A stretch of 48,139 nt of DNA from an uncultured Oscillospiraceae bacterium. GTDB taxonomy: Bacteria > Bacillota > Clostridia > Oscillospirales > Oscillospiraceae. Shown here piece after piece: positions 23,390 to 32,218 of this stretch. The position numbers and the translations under genes are program-made. The stretch is taken from contig CALXCU010000116.1 of NCBI GenBank assembly GCA_944386885.1, positions 1-48,139 on the forward strand. Direction: 5' to 3'. The notes under the pieces were generated by a model. It was given only the letters and a program-made list of their open reading frames with translations, had not been told where the DNA came from and made no database searches. The stretch's first letter is position 1. The number at the start of each line of letters is the position of its first letter.

Positions 23390-24019
23390 ATGAAAAAGCT
23401 CTTTGCCATCTTGCTCTCCGGCACACTTCTCTTTCAGCTTTCCGCCTGTAGCGGCGGAGCCGATCCCACCCCCACCCCGGACACCGGTGTGGATACCGGT
23501 ATTCAGGTGGACGAAGGCCTTTTTAATGTGGAGGTGACGCTTCCTGCCGCCTTGATGGAAGATACCAGCGAGGAAGAAATTCGCTCCACCGCAGATGAAT
23601 CTGGTTTCTCCAGCTGTACCATCCACGAGGATGGCTCAGTAACCTATACCATGAGCAAGGCCAAGCACCAGGAAGTACTTGACGGCATTCAGGAGAGCAT
23701 CGACGAGACAGTGGAGGATCTCATCAATGGCGAGAATGCGGTGGCCTCTTTCCAGAAGATCGAGTACAGCGACAACTTGTCTCAAGTGGACATCTATGTG
23801 GATCAGGAGCAGTTCTCTGCTCTGGATACCTTTTCGGCTCTGACCTTCTATGTCCTGGGCATGTACTATCAGTCTTTTTCGGGTGCAGACCCGGGGACCA
23901 TCGACGTGGCTATTACCTTCCTGGACGCCTCTACCAACGAGGAGATTGAGCGCATGTCTCTCAGTGAGCTCTTGGCCAGCGAAGAGACACAGGCCAGCCC
24001 CTCACCCGCTGCAGAGTAA
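23390..24019 (+). CDS. Lipoprotein of unknown function
   Basis: 209 residues from ATG 23390 (GAGAGG 9 bases upstream; the ATG at 23381 touches the ribosome site). A lipoprotein signal, KKLFAILLSGTLLFQLSAC, predicts lipid attachment at the Cys of LSAC and display on the outer face of the membrane. The mature part begins with a Thr/Pro-rich spacer, then an alpha/beta domain of about 160 residues (VTLPAALMEDTSEEEIRSTADESGFSS...). No catalytic motif is recognised. Its codon use is less G+C-biased than the cassette's. It forms a pair with the next lipoprotein, 12 bases away. Confidence 0.75.
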   Translation: MKKLFAILLSGTLLFQLSACSGGADPTPTPDTGVDTGIQVDEGLFNVEVTLPAALMEDTSEEEIRSTADESGFSSCTIHEDGSVTYTMSKAKHQEVLDGIQESIDETVEDLINGENAVASFQKIEYSDNLSQVDIYVDQEQFSALDTFSALTFYVLGMYYQSFSGADPGTIDVAITFLDASTNEEIERMSLSELLASEETQASPSPAAE

Positions 24020-24031
24020 GGAGGGTTCGCT

Positions 24032-25033
24032 GTGAGACCGCGTCATTTCCTTTCCGCACTTGTGCTGGTCTCTGTGCTGACTGCCTGCGGCAGCCAGGCC
24101 CAGGATTCCCACACCACCGTAGTAACCAAACAGCCTATCCCCGCCACCCCTGCGCCGGTAGAGCACGCCCTGACCCTGGACGCGGTCAATTCTGTACCCG
24201 GTTATCTGGACTTCACCTTGGTAAAAGTTCAGACTGCCTCTACCATTGAGCCCTCCCTGGGCGGAGGCCTTTACTATGAGAACAGCTCCGCCGGAGAGAC
24301 CTATGTGGACGTGGTGCTGGATGTGTCCAATACGACCTCCGCTTCCGTCAGCTCAGAGGAAGTCCTCACCGCCTGCGCCCTAGGCACCTCGGGCGCGGAG
24401 TATCCCTGTGAGCTCTACGCGGTGGAGACCTCGGGCGGCACCGGCCTGTCTCAGTATGAGGAGCTCTCTCCTCTGACCGCTACCCGTCTCCACTGCGGCA
24501 TTTCAGTACCTGAGAGCGAGAGTGCCTTGACCATTTGCCTGGAGGCCGAAGGCCAGCGCTATACCTATGCCTATACGCTTGGCCAAACCGAGGCCAATAC
24601 CATTCCCCTGTCAGTAGGACAGAGCTTGGATGTCCCCGACTTTGCCTCCATCACTTTTCAGGGTGCCTACTGCACGGACGACCTTTTGCCCCCCAACACC
24701 TCCGGTTTTTACACGCACTATGCCGTGGAGGACCCCAACAGCACCTACCTTGTAACGGCCTTTGACGTGACCAATCAGCAAGGCACTGCCAAGGACTCAG
24801 ACACATTTCTGGGCGTCCGGGCGGTCTATCGGGAAAAATATACCTATACCGGTTTTGTAGTAGTACAGGATGCCGATGGGGGCGGTTTTAGCGGCAGCGA
24901 GGATCTTTTGCCCCTGAATCCCCGGCGTCTCTATGTACTGATCGAAGTCCCTAAGTCGGTTTCCGCCGAGCCAGCCGAGCTCTTTATCTCGTTTTCCGGG
25001 GAGGAATACTGCTTTACCTACACCCCCGCCTAA
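24032..25033 (+). CDS. Lipoprotein with two DUF4352-like beta domains
   Basis: 333 residues from a GTG preceded by AAGGAGGG. Signal PRHFLSALVLVSVLTAC predicts a lipid-anchored Cys. Two similar immunoglobulin-like units follow a short linker: one around YVDVVLDVSNTTSASVSSEEVL (about 88-110) and one around YLVTAFDVTNQQGTAKDSDTFLGVRAVYREKYTYTG. Both resemble telokin/DUF4352 domains found on Gram-positive surface lipoproteins. Function is unknown. It is followed by a strong terminator. Confidence 0.75.
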   Translation: MRPRHFLSALVLVSVLTACGSQAQDSHTTVVTKQPIPATPAPVEHALTLDAVNSVPGYLDFTLVKVQTASTIEPSLGGGLYYENSSAGETYVDVVLDVSNTTSASVSSEEVLTACALGTSGAEYPCELYAVETSGGTGLSQYEELSPLTATRLHCGISVPESESALTICLEAEGQRYTYAYTLGQTEANTIPLSVGQSLDVPDFASITFQGAYCTDDLLPPNTSGFYTHYAVEDPNSTYLVTAFDVTNQQGTAKDSDTFLGVRAVYREKYTYTGFVVVQDADGGGFSGSEDLLPLNPRRLYVLIEVPKSVSAEPAELFISFSGEEYCFTYTPA

Positions 25034-25053
25034 CTTCTCAATAGACAACAAAG

Positions 25054-25088
25054 GCCCCCGGCGGGCCGCAGTGCGGCCCGCCGGGGGC
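25054..25088. terminator. Terminator between the lipoprotein operon and the XpaC-like gene
   Basis: A perfect 16-bp stem (25054-25069 with 25073-25088) has a 3-base loop and is followed on the plus strand by TTCTTCT. It lies between convergent genes and may serve both. Confidence 0.85.
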
Positions 25089-25103
25089 TTCTTCTGGTTT
25101 TGG

Positions 25104-26279
25104 TTATCCATTTAAGGTGAGCCCCTCCCACTGCTGGGATAGGCCGTCTTTTTCCAGCATCTGCTCCAGAACCTGTACATCCGTGGTGATATCCATAGCT
25201 TCGTTTTCAAAGAGGCGGTCAAGCTGTTTCTCAAAGCCCTCCACCACCTTGTCCATCATACCCTCGATGCGCTCTTTGGCGGCGGTGATATTCACCCCCT
25301 CCACCCCCTGTTCCTCCATCTGGGCATAGGCATTGAGAATTTTCAGCGTCGTGGGCAGGTAGTAGTTTAGGAAGGTACGCAGCTGTCCCGCTTTTTGGGG
25401 ATTTTTCTTTTGATAGGCCAAAATCTTCCGGGTAATCTCCTCAATCCGATCGATTTTCCGGCTCATCTCCTCATCCTCAATGGCGTCGTTGACCGCCCGG
25501 ATCTGGGCCAGGATGCGGGTGTCCTCCGCAGGGGACGATTCCGGCTCCGGCTCAGGTTCCGGCTCTTTTTGGAGCCCCTCGTCGCTGAGGATGAGCCGTC
25601 CCACGCTCATATCCAGGTACCCCACCGGAAGGATGCCCCGGTCCAGCATCTCCTGGAGATCGTCGCAGGCCTGATGGACAGACACGGGCATAGCCTGGGC
25701 CAGCATCTCTACCGATACCGACTCCTGCCGGCCGATCAGGGCCAGGTATTTCCGGAACCGGCGGCTCTTTTTGCCCCGGGCCGCGCCAGCTAACAGCAGC
25801 ACGATGCCAACGCCGCACAGGCCCATGGGGATGAACAAATCCTCCAGCCAGAAGGAGTAGCCGTGGAGGAGATCGTCCATCAGCCCCACAATTTCGGTAA
25901 AGGTAACAAAGCCGAACATTCCGGCCAGGATACCGCCGCCCACCATCAATCCCCGGCCGTCAGTGTGAACGGCCGCGCCGGTATAGGGCTGCCGGCGGCG
26001 CACGGTCTTTTGGGGGGCGCTGGGGATGGGTTCGGGCCGGGCGGCGCTGCGGCGGCGCACGGTCCCCTCCGTACGGATGCCCTGCGTCCCCGGCTCTTGA
26101 CGGCCCTGCCCTGCGCTCTGGCGATCCGCCGGGTGGCTGCCCGTCCTGCCGCTGCTCTGGAACAGCTTCCGAAAGAGCAGGATCAGTCCCAGCGGCCAAA
26201 ACACCGCCAGCGCGATGATCACGATGAGCCACGAGAGGAACTCTCGCTTTTTCTTTTGGTTGTCCTGATAACCCGCCAT
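25104..26279 (-). CDS. XpaC-like protein (5-bromo-4-chloroindolyl phosphate hydrolysis family)
   Basis: 391 residues with ATG 26279 after AGGAGG. TM1 spans about 14-36, followed by a long basic, low-complexity linker (about 40-100). Two further membrane segments lie at about 112-130 and 148-166. A winged-helix-like part precedes an acidic EPEPEPEP spacer. The C-terminal XpaC domain (about 245-380) has the family signature RTFLNYYLPTTLKILNAYAQME. XpaC proteins are often near TelA and linked to envelope stress; no telA lies here. Despite the family name, enzymatic function is not established. Confidence 0.8.
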   Translation of the reverse strand: MAGYQDNQKKKREFLSWLIVIIALAVFWPLGLILLFRKLFQSSGRTGSHPADRQSAGQGRQEPGTQGIRTEGTVRRRSAARPEPIPSAPQKTVRRRQPYTGAAVHTDGRGLMVGGGILAGMFGFVTFTEIVGLMDDLLHGYSFWLEDLFIPMGLCGVGIVLLLAGAARGKKSRRFRKYLALIGRQESVSVEMLAQAMPVSVHQACDDLQEMLDRGILPVGYLDMSVGRLILSDEGLQKEPEPEPEPESSPAEDTRILAQIRAVNDAIEDEEMSRKIDRIEEITRKILAYQKKNPQKAGQLRTFLNYYLPTTLKILNAYAQMEEQGVEGVNITAAKERIEGMMDKVVEGFEKQLDRLFENEAMDITTDVQVLEQMLEKDGLSQQWEGLTLNG

Positions 26280-26632
26280 ATCCGGGGCCTCCTGTCCTGA
26301 ATTGAGCAGTGGCTGCGCTCCCTGCCGTTTCGTGCTTATTGTAGCACGCTCCCGTTAAAGAATCGATGTAGGATTCCTTTAAATTTCCTAAAAATCCTTG
26401 GACACGCTGGAACGTCTGCGGGGATATGATACCGCAAAATCCGCTGGAAGTAAAGACCGGGTCCCTGTAACCGTTCTGTAATTGCATTTTCAGCCGGGAG
26501 ATCCTATAATAAGAGAAAAATATGTAGCTTGTCCACGCCAACCCGGCGGCCTGGTCGGTATGTCCTCTCCCAGACCGCCGTATGATTGAGCAGGAGAGGA
26601 CTTGGAACAGATTTCATTTTGGAGTTGATTGC
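26280..26632. promoter_or_regulatory. Intergenic region with divergent promoters; strong promoter of the VanW-family gene
   Basis: This gene-free stretch separates the divergent XpaC-like and VanW-type genes. Rightward: TTGCAT (26482-26487), 17 bases, TATAAT (26505-26510), an excellent sigma-A promoter leaving a leader of about 115 bases. Leftward: only a TACAAT-like -10 near 26335-26345 is visible, without a good -35. An ATG at 26582 opens the downstream frame but lacks a ribosome site, so it is not used. No riboswitch-like fold was recognised by eye. Confidence 0.7.
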
Positions 26633-28516
26633 ATGGAACGGCAACAAGGCAAGCGGGTCCGGACCCAGGAGCGGCCCCGGCCCCGCCGGGGCAGAGCGCT
26701 GCTTTTGGTGCCTCTGCTGGTAATTGTAGTGCTGATTGGCGGATATTTTGGCCTGTGCGCCTACGCCCTAAGTACGGAGAAGATCTTCCCCAATACCACC
26801 GCGGCAGGGACCGATCTAGGTGGTCTTACCCGCGCCGAGGCCCGGGCGCAGCTGGAACTGGCTCTGGACACCTACCGGCAGTCTACCGCCTCCTTTTTCT
26901 GCGGCGGGAAAGAATTTACAGTGGACGGCTCCACCCTGTCTATGGACCTGGACGATGTGGTTCAGCAGGCCTATTCCGTGGGCCGGAGCGGCTCCCTGCC
27001 CGGAGTGGGCCTGAGGTATCTCGGGGCCCTTCTGGGCGGCACGGAGCTCACAACGGCTCTGGCCTTTTCCGATACCCCTGCCGCCATTCTGGAGGCTGAG
27101 ACCTATATTGCCAATCCCATGACGGAACCTTCCTATACGCTCACCGAGAACACTCTGGAGCTGACCAAGGGCGTCACTGGTCAGGCTATTGACGTGGAGA
27201 CTCTGGAGGCCGAGATTCTGGATCGTTTTCAGGCCGTCCTCACCGGGGGAGATCCCAATTCTTCTCCCCTCGAGGTCCCCGTTCTCACGGAGGCGCCCCC
27301 GGAGGCCGACCTGGAAGCCATCTATCAGGAGGTCTACTCTGACCCCGCTGATGCCTCTTTGAATAAGGACACCGGGGAAATCGTGGCCTCGGTGGAGGGG
27401 ATCAGCTTTGATGTCTCCGCCGCCCGCGCCGCCCTGGATGGCGCGGCGGAGGGGGAAACCGTCTCCATCCCCCTGACCCGCACGGAGCCCACCGTCACCA
27501 CCGCCGACCTGGAGGCGAATCTCTTCCGGGATGTGCTGGGCCAGTCCTCCACCCGCACCGCCGGCGGCTCCAGCCGCTGGCACAACGTGGACTTGGCCTG
27601 TCAGCGGGTGAACGGCACCATCCTCCTGCCCGGGGAGACGTTCTCCTACAACGACACCTGCGGACCCTATTCTCAGGCCGGAGGCTATCAGAAGGCCGGG
27701 GCCTATGTCAGCGGCACCACCCAGGACACCTGGGCCGGCGGCGTGTGCCAGCTTTCCTCCACCCTCTATTACACGACCCTGAAGGCCAATCTGGAGACGG
27801 TGGAACGCTCCAAGCACAAGTACGACGTGGGTTATCTGCCCTCTGGCATGGATGCCACGGTGTACAGCGACAGCTTGGATTTTAAGTTCAAGAACGACAC
27901 CGACTATCCCATCCGGATCGTGGCCTCCCTCACCAACAACGGCGGCACCCGCTACTGCAATGTGACCATCTACGGCACCAATGTCACGGGCATTTACGGC
28001 GACCCCTACTCAGTGGTGGTGAGCACCACCGAGGCCCAGACCGTCTATGAGCCCAGCGAGTCGGTGCCCCAGGGCTCCGCGCCCCAGCGGGACCCCACCC
28101 GCACCGCCTATAACGGCAAGGTGGTGGAGGTCCATCAGCGCCTGCGGGACGCCAGCGGCAATGTCATCAGTGACACCGTCATTCACACCGACCGCTTTGA
28201 TGTGCGCAATGCGGTCTACTTCTACAACCCCGCCGACGCGGCCCGTCTGGGCATCAACACCTCCACCGGCCTGCGCACGGAGGTCCCCGTGACGCCCACC
28301 CCGGCCCCCACGCCCACGCCGGCAGCTACGCCTGAGCCCACCCCGGCGGCCACTCCCTCGCCCGCGCCGGAGTCCACCCCGGCCTCCACGCCTTCGTCCA
28401 CCCCGGCGGCCACAGCTACGCCCGCTCAGGAGAGCGCCCCCGCGTCTGCTCCTGTGGAAAGTGCCGCGCCCACCCCGGACGATGGGGTGGTCCTGCCTCC
28501 AGAGGCCGTGGCCTGA
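26633..28516 (+). CDS. VanW-family membrane-anchored cell-wall protein
   Basis: 627 residues from ATG 26633 (GGAG 8 bases upstream). A basic cytoplasmic start leads to one membrane helix (about 22-45). The extracellular part holds two peptidoglycan-binding-type (PG_binding_4) modules, then a VanW domain with the typical RWHNVDLACQRVNGTILLPGETFSYNDTCGPYSQAGGYQKA and WAGGVCQLSSTLYY motifs. A tail of about 60 residues is rich in Thr/Pro/Ala (TPAPTPTPAATPEP type). VanW proteins accompany some vancomycin-resistance clusters but are widespread in Clostridia with an unknown cell-wall role. No vanA/B-type ligase lies nearby, so resistance is not implied. Confidence 0.9.
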   Translation: MERQQGKRVRTQERPRPRRGRALLLVPLLVIVVLIGGYFGLCAYALSTEKIFPNTTAAGTDLGGLTRAEARAQLELALDTYRQSTASFFCGGKEFTVDGSTLSMDLDDVVQQAYSVGRSGSLPGVGLRYLGALLGGTELTTALAFSDTPAAILEAETYIANPMTEPSYTLTENTLELTKGVTGQAIDVETLEAEILDRFQAVLTGGDPNSSPLEVPVLTEAPPEADLEAIYQEVYSDPADASLNKDTGEIVASVEGISFDVSAARAALDGAAEGETVSIPLTRTEPTVTTADLEANLFRDVLGQSSTRTAGGSSRWHNVDLACQRVNGTILLPGETFSYNDTCGPYSQAGGYQKAGAYVSGTTQDTWAGGVCQLSSTLYYTTLKANLETVERSKHKYDVGYLPSGMDATVYSDSLDFKFKNDTDYPIRIVASLTNNGGTRYCNVTIYGTNVTGIYGDPYSVVVSTTEAQTVYEPSESVPQGSAPQRDPTRTAYNGKVVEVHQRLRDASGNVISDTVIHTDRFDVRNAVYFYNPADAARLGINTSTGLRTEVPVTPTPAPTPTPAATPEPTPAATPSPAPESTPASTPSSTPAATATPAQESAPASAPVESAAPTPDDGVVLPPEAVA

Positions 28517-28528
28517 CCTACTTACGCT

Positions 28529-28563
28529 GCGAGCGCGGACCCTAGAGGGCCCGCGCTCGCTTT
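28529..28563 (+). terminator. Terminator after the VanW-family gene
   Basis: Stem GCGAGCGCGG (28529-28538) with CCGCGCTCGC (28551-28560), followed by TTT. The T tract is short. Confidence 0.65.
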
Positions 28564-28581
28564 CCCAAGGAGGAAGTACGC

Positions 28582-29265
28582 TTGTTTCAAGGATTTTCTG
28601 ACGCTGCCATTGATTTTATGTGGGGCATCCGCCTCAACAATGAGCGCACCTGGTTTGAGGCCCATAAGGCCGAGTACCTGACCCATCTCTACCAGCCCAT
28701 GAAAGACCTGGCTCAGGAGGTCTATGACGCCTTCCAGGCCGCCCACGCCGTTCCCGGCCTGTGCTGCAAAGTCTCCCGCATCTACCGGGATGCCCGCCGG
28801 CTCCACGGCCGCGGGCCCTATAAGGATCACCTGTGGTGGGCACTGGAGCGCCCCGGGGAGGAAGCCTTCTCCAGCCGTCCGGTGTTCTGGTTTGAGCTCA
28901 CTCCGGATGGGTGGTCCTACGGCCTGGGTTACTACGCGGCCACACCCATGACCATGGCCAAGTTCCGCGCCCGGCTGGACCGGGACCCCAAACCGTTTGC
29001 AAAATTGGCCCGCGCTCTGGAGCTGCAGGAGGTCTTTGCCCTGACGGGGGAGTCCTACAAGCGCCCCAAAGGCGTGCCCTCCAGTCCCCGTCTCTCGGCC
29101 TGGTACAATCTGAAAAATTTCTCCCTCCAGTCGGTCCATCCCCTGGGGGAACCCCTCTGGTCCCACGATCTGGTGGACCTGCTGCTGGATGGTTTTACGT
29201 TTCTCCTCCCTTTTTACGGGTATTTTTCCTCCCTGGACGCCGACCCCGTCCCCGCTCAGGGGTAG
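28582..29265 (+). CDS. DUF2461 family protein
   Basis: 227 residues beginning at a TTG, which is 7 bases after AAGGAGGA and directly starts the recognisable domain (FQGFSDAAIDFMWGIRLNNERTWFEAHKAEY). The segments RIYRDARRLHGRGPYKDHL and FWFELTPDGWSYGLGYY are typical of DUF2461, a family without an assigned reaction. It ends inside the oppositely oriented deacetylase gene with a 10-base overlap of the two stop regions. Confidence 0.85.
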   Translation: MFQGFSDAAIDFMWGIRLNNERTWFEAHKAEYLTHLYQPMKDLAQEVYDAFQAAHAVPGLCCKVSRIYRDARRLHGRGPYKDHLWWALERPGEEAFSSRPVFWFELTPDGWSYGLGYYAATPMTMAKFRARLDRDPKPFAKLARALELQEVFALTGESYKRPKGVPSSPRLSAWYNLKNFSLQSVHPLGEPLWSHDLVDLLLDGFTFLLPFYGYFSSLDADPVPAQG

Positions 29266-30005
29266 GCGCAGCGGTAACTCACCCCATTTTCCTGCTGAAT
29301 GTGCCGCGCAGAGAGCAGCTCGTCCACAGTGACAAAATAAAATCCCCGCTGGTGGAGCCGGTCCACCGCCAGGAGGGCGGCCTCCACCGAGGAGGGGAAG
29401 ATGTCGTGGAGGAGGATAATATCCCCGTCCTGGGCGTGGGAAACGATGTGTTCCGCCACTTTTTGGGGGTCGTCGGTATCCCAGTCCTCCGGGTCCACCG
29501 ACCAGAGGATGAGGGGGCTCCCTGCATTGGCCCGCACGCCGGCGTCGATTGCCCCATAGGGCGGCCGGAGGGCGAAGCTGTCATGTCCTAAGAGCCCTGT
29601 GAGGAGCCGGCGGGTGCGGCCTACCTGGGCGTCAAAGTCGGCCCGGTTGAGCCCTGTGAGGGCAACGTGGTCATAGGTGTGGATGCCGATCTGGTGGCCC
29701 TCCCGGTCCATGCGCTCCACCAAGTCCCCCATGCCGTTCTCCACCCGCCCCCCCACCAGGAAGAATGTGGCGTGAACCCCCCGCTCCGCCAGACCGTCCA
29801 GCAGGGCGGTGGTCGTGGAGCGCCGGGGGCCGTCGTCAAAGGTGAGGGCCAGCAGACCGCCCTGGGCGGGCCGGGCCGTTTCCTCTGCCCCCTCAGCCAA
29901 AACTCCGTCCACCGGGACAGCCGGTTCTGGCCGGGCCAGGGCTATTAGGCACAACATCCCCGCCGCTAAGAGCCCCCACCCCAGCCTGCGGCCCTTTTTT
30001 CCCAT
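29256..30005 (-). CDS. Polysaccharide deacetylase (NodB domain), secreted or membrane-anchored
   Basis: 249 residues with an N-terminal signal/anchor helix (about 8-24). NodB motifs are complete: TFDDGP (D57, D58), HTYDH (H109, H113) as metal ligands, RPPYG, the WSVDPEDWDTDD motif and LLHDI. The family removes acetyl groups from peptidoglycan sugars or other surface glycans; PdaA/PdaB-type enzymes act in spores. It is 81 bases downstream of an NlpC/P60 peptidase gene on the same strand, so a joint wall-remodelling role is likely. The exact substrate is unknown. Confidence 0.9.
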   Translation of the reverse strand: MGKKGRRLGWGLLAAGMLCLIALARPEPAVPVDGVLAEGAEETARPAQGGLLALTFDDGPRRSTTTALLDGLAERGVHATFFLVGGRVENGMGDLVERMDREGHQIGIHTYDHVALTGLNRADFDAQVGRTRRLLTGLLGHDSFALRPPYGAIDAGVRANAGSPLILWSVDPEDWDTDDPQKVAEHIVSHAQDGDIILLHDIFPSSVEAALLAVDRLHQRGFYFVTVDELLSARHIQQENGVSYRCAYP

Positions 30006-30086
30006 GCAAACGCCGCCTTTCCTGTCAGATCGGCCTTAGTATGGCGGTGTGCGCGGCTTTTTAGGCGGTCATTTCCCTTCCTTTTT

Positions 30087-30902
30087 TTACAAATAGCGGC
30101 CTACTGCACGCAGACCTTTCGCCAAATCGGCCCGGTAGTCCGCCGCCTCCGGGTCCAGGCTGTTGCACAAAACCTTTCCCGCCGAGCCGGAGGCGTGGAC
30201 ATACCGCCCCTCGCCCAAATAGAGGGCCATATGTCCCGGGAAGTAAAGCAGGTCCCCTGCCGCCAGCTCCGCCCGGGGCACGGGCCGGATCGGGAAACCG
30301 GGGCGGATCTGGGCATCCCGAAAGATGACCGCCCCGTGGATCAGATAGCTCAGAGAGGCCAGACCGGAGCAATCGATCCCCCATGCTGTTTTGCCGCCCC
30401 AACGGTAGGGACAGCCCAAAAAATCCAGGGCGGAACGGGCCACGGCCTGCCGGAAGGCCGCCGTCGGCGCCGGATTGGGCCGGGGCAGAGTCCGCAGGCT
30501 CTCTGCGGGGAGGAATCCCGATCCGCCGCCCGCCAGGATGATCCGCCGCCAAGGCCCCGCTTCTCCCCGGAGCAGGAGCACCTCCGCCCCTCGGGGCAGG
30601 GTGCATACCGTCCGTCCCTCTTCCCCCGGGCCGGCATAGACCGGGGCCAGGGTGGGCCAGATGAGCCCCCGCGGCCCCTCCCTCCACCGGAGTACGCGCC
30701 CCGGCGCGCATTCCAGGCCGGTTCCGGGCATCCAACCCTGATAGCGGTAGGCGGTCTCCACCCGCCGCCAAGGCCCCCGGCACTCCAGCACCTCCACCTC
30801 CATGCCCGAGAGGACCTCGTCCACCACCTCCGGCGGAGGACCTGCCTGCGTGGGGGGTGTCTGAAGCAGCTCCGCCCGGGGCGGCTTGACCAATGCCATC
30901 AT
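30087..30902 (-). CDS. SH3-domain NlpC/P60 peptidoglycan endopeptidase
   Basis: About 271 residues if started at ATG 30902, 10 bases after AAAGGAG; the ATG at 30932 has no ribosome site. Two SH3-like modules (about 25-65 and 85-138) precede the catalytic domain (about 150-270). C178 lies in DCSGL, H224 in GHMALYLG and H236 in YVHASG, the expected triad. No signal peptide is visible, as for several DL-endopeptidases acting on spore or recycled wall peptides. The family cuts gamma-D-Glu-diamino acid links. It precedes the deacetylase gene. Confidence 0.87.
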   Translation of the reverse strand: MMALVKPPRAELLQTPPTQAGPPPEVVDEVLSGMEVEVLECRGPWRRVETAYRYQGWMPGTGLECAPGRVLRWREGPRGLIWPTLAPVYAGPGEEGRTVCTLPRGAEVLLLRGEAGPWRRIILAGGGSGFLPAESLRTLPRPNPAPTAAFRQAVARSALDFLGCPYRWGGKTAWGIDCSGLASLSYLIHGAVIFRDAQIRPGFPIRPVPRAELAAGDLLYFPGHMALYLGEGRYVHASGSAGKVLCNSLDPEAADYRADLAKGLRAVGRYL

Positions 30903-30999
30903 CGTTTCCATACTCCTTTCCACAGTTTCCATATGAGGGATTTTTATGGTACTCTTAATTTGCTAGGCTAGAGATATCTCAGGAAAGGGGGCATTCCCA

Positions 31000-32010
31000 G
31001 TGGCCAGGGGCGAACACCAGAAACTAAAGCTGCTTTTTTTGCAGCAGCTTCTGCTGGAGCAGAGTGACGAGGAGCATCCCATCTCCACGCAGGCGATCAT
31101 CCACGCCCTGGAGGCGCGCGGGATCGCCTCCGAGCGCAAAAGCATCTACCGGGATATGGAGGTCCTGTCGGAGTTTGGCCTGGATGTCCACGGCCGGAAG
31201 GGCCGCAGCGCCGGCTGGTTCGTGGGGGAGCGCCGGTTCCAGCTTCCGGAGCTCAAGCTGCTGGTGGACGCGGTACAGTCCTGCAAATTTATCACCAAGC
31301 GCAAGAGCCGGGAACTCATCCGCAAGCTGGAGTCCCTCTCCAGCGTTCACCAGGCCCGCCAGCTCCATCGCCAGGTCTACGTGACCGGGCGGCCAAAGAC
31401 CGTCAACGAGACGGTCTATTACAGCATTGACCAACTCCACGCCGCCATCTCCGGGGGACGGGCGGTGACCTTCCAGTATTTCGAATACGACCTGAACAAA
31501 AAGCCCGTCTTCCGCCACGGAGGCGCCCGGTACACCGTCTCCCCCTATGGCCTCATCTGGGATAACGAGAACTACTATCTGGCCGGATATGACCACGACC
31601 GGGAGGCCCTGCGCCACTACCGGGTGGACAAGATGGTGGATCTCACCGTCACCGCCCTCCCCCGCCGGGAAGAGGGGCAGTACGCCAACCTGGATATGGG
31701 AGAATATGTGCAGAAGCACTTTGGTATGTTCTCCGGCCGGGAGGGACAGGTGCGCCTGCGCTGCGCCCGGCGGCTGGTGGGGGTGATCCTGGACCGCTTT
31801 GGCCTGGATGTGCTCCTCATCCCCGACGGAGAGGATCACTTTACCGTCACCGTCTCCGCCGTCGTGAGCCCTCAATTTCTGGGCTGGCTCTTCGGCCTGG
31901 GGCCCGATGTGGAACTGCTCTCCCCAGAGTGGGCTTTGGAGGCGTACCGCGCCCAGCTCTCCGGCGTGGCCCGCTCCTGCGGCCTGTCTGTTGTCCCCAG
32001 CTCTCCTTAA
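31000..32010 (+). CDS. WYL-domain transcriptional regulator
   Basis: 336 residues from a GTG placed 8 bases after AAAGGGGG. N-terminal winged helix (LLEQSDEEHPISTQAIIHALEARGIASERKSIYRDMEVLSEFGLDV), then a WYL domain (about 135-225: AISGGRAVTFQYFEYD, YTVSPYGLIWDNENYYLAGYD, HYRVDKMVDL) and a C-terminal WCX-type part. WYL proteins sense ligands, often nucleic-acid-related or metabolic, and regulate transcription. It is divergent from the peptidase/deacetylase pair, which may be its target. Confidence 0.9.
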   Translation: MARGEHQKLKLLFLQQLLLEQSDEEHPISTQAIIHALEARGIASERKSIYRDMEVLSEFGLDVHGRKGRSAGWFVGERRFQLPELKLLVDAVQSCKFITKRKSRELIRKLESLSSVHQARQLHRQVYVTGRPKTVNETVYYSIDQLHAAISGGRAVTFQYFEYDLNKKPVFRHGGARYTVSPYGLIWDNENYYLAGYDHDREALRHYRVDKMVDLTVTALPRREEGQYANLDMGEYVQKHFGMFSGREGQVRLRCARRLVGVILDRFGLDVLLIPDGEDHFTVTVSAVVSPQFLGWLFGLGPDVELLSPEWALEAYRAQLSGVARSCGLSVVPSSP

Positions 32011-32033
32011 ATTCCCATAAGCCTCGCCCGAAC

Positions 32034-32074
32034 GGCCCCAGCATCCAGGCTGGAGGTCTGTTTGGGCCTTTTTT
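32034..32074 (+). terminator. Terminator after the WYL regulator
   Basis: GGCCC at 32034 pairs with GGGCC (32064-32068), with an internal CCAGC/GCTGG hairpin, followed by six T (32069-32074). It insulates the phosphate operon promoter. Confidence 0.75.
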
Positions 32075-32092
32075 CTTTGTGCACAAGGCAAA

Positions 32093-32149
32093 CTTTACAT
32101 ATCCTTTACAAATGCCTGCAAGACGCCTTTACAAAAAGTCGGCTATACT
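32093..32149 (+). promoter_or_regulatory. Phosphate-regulated promoter with Pho-box-like repeats
   Basis: CTTTACA occurs at 32093-32099, 32104-32110 and 32127-32133, with a degenerate copy near 32116. Spacing is 11, about 12, and 11 bp. A good -10 TATACT follows (32144-32149), but the -35 position (32121-32126) reads AGACGC. Repeats of TT(A/T)ACA type with 11-bp period are PhoP targets in Bacillus. The layout indicates activation by the PhoP encoded downstream during phosphate limitation. Confidence 0.8.
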
Positions 32150-32218
32150 AATGCCGGTTCCGAAAAGCAGCGGGACCCTTTGCGATGAAAAATTACAATG
32201 AAATGGAGACTGAACGAC

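Noticed and set aside
28285..28480. Thr/Pro/Ala repeats in the VanW-family tail as a DNA tandem repeat
   Set aside because: The repeats are irregular at the DNA level and are a normal low-complexity wall-spanning tail.
26633..28516. Vancomycin resistance locus
   Set aside because: Only a VanW-family protein is present; no VanH/A/X-type genes or VanRS pair adjoin it.
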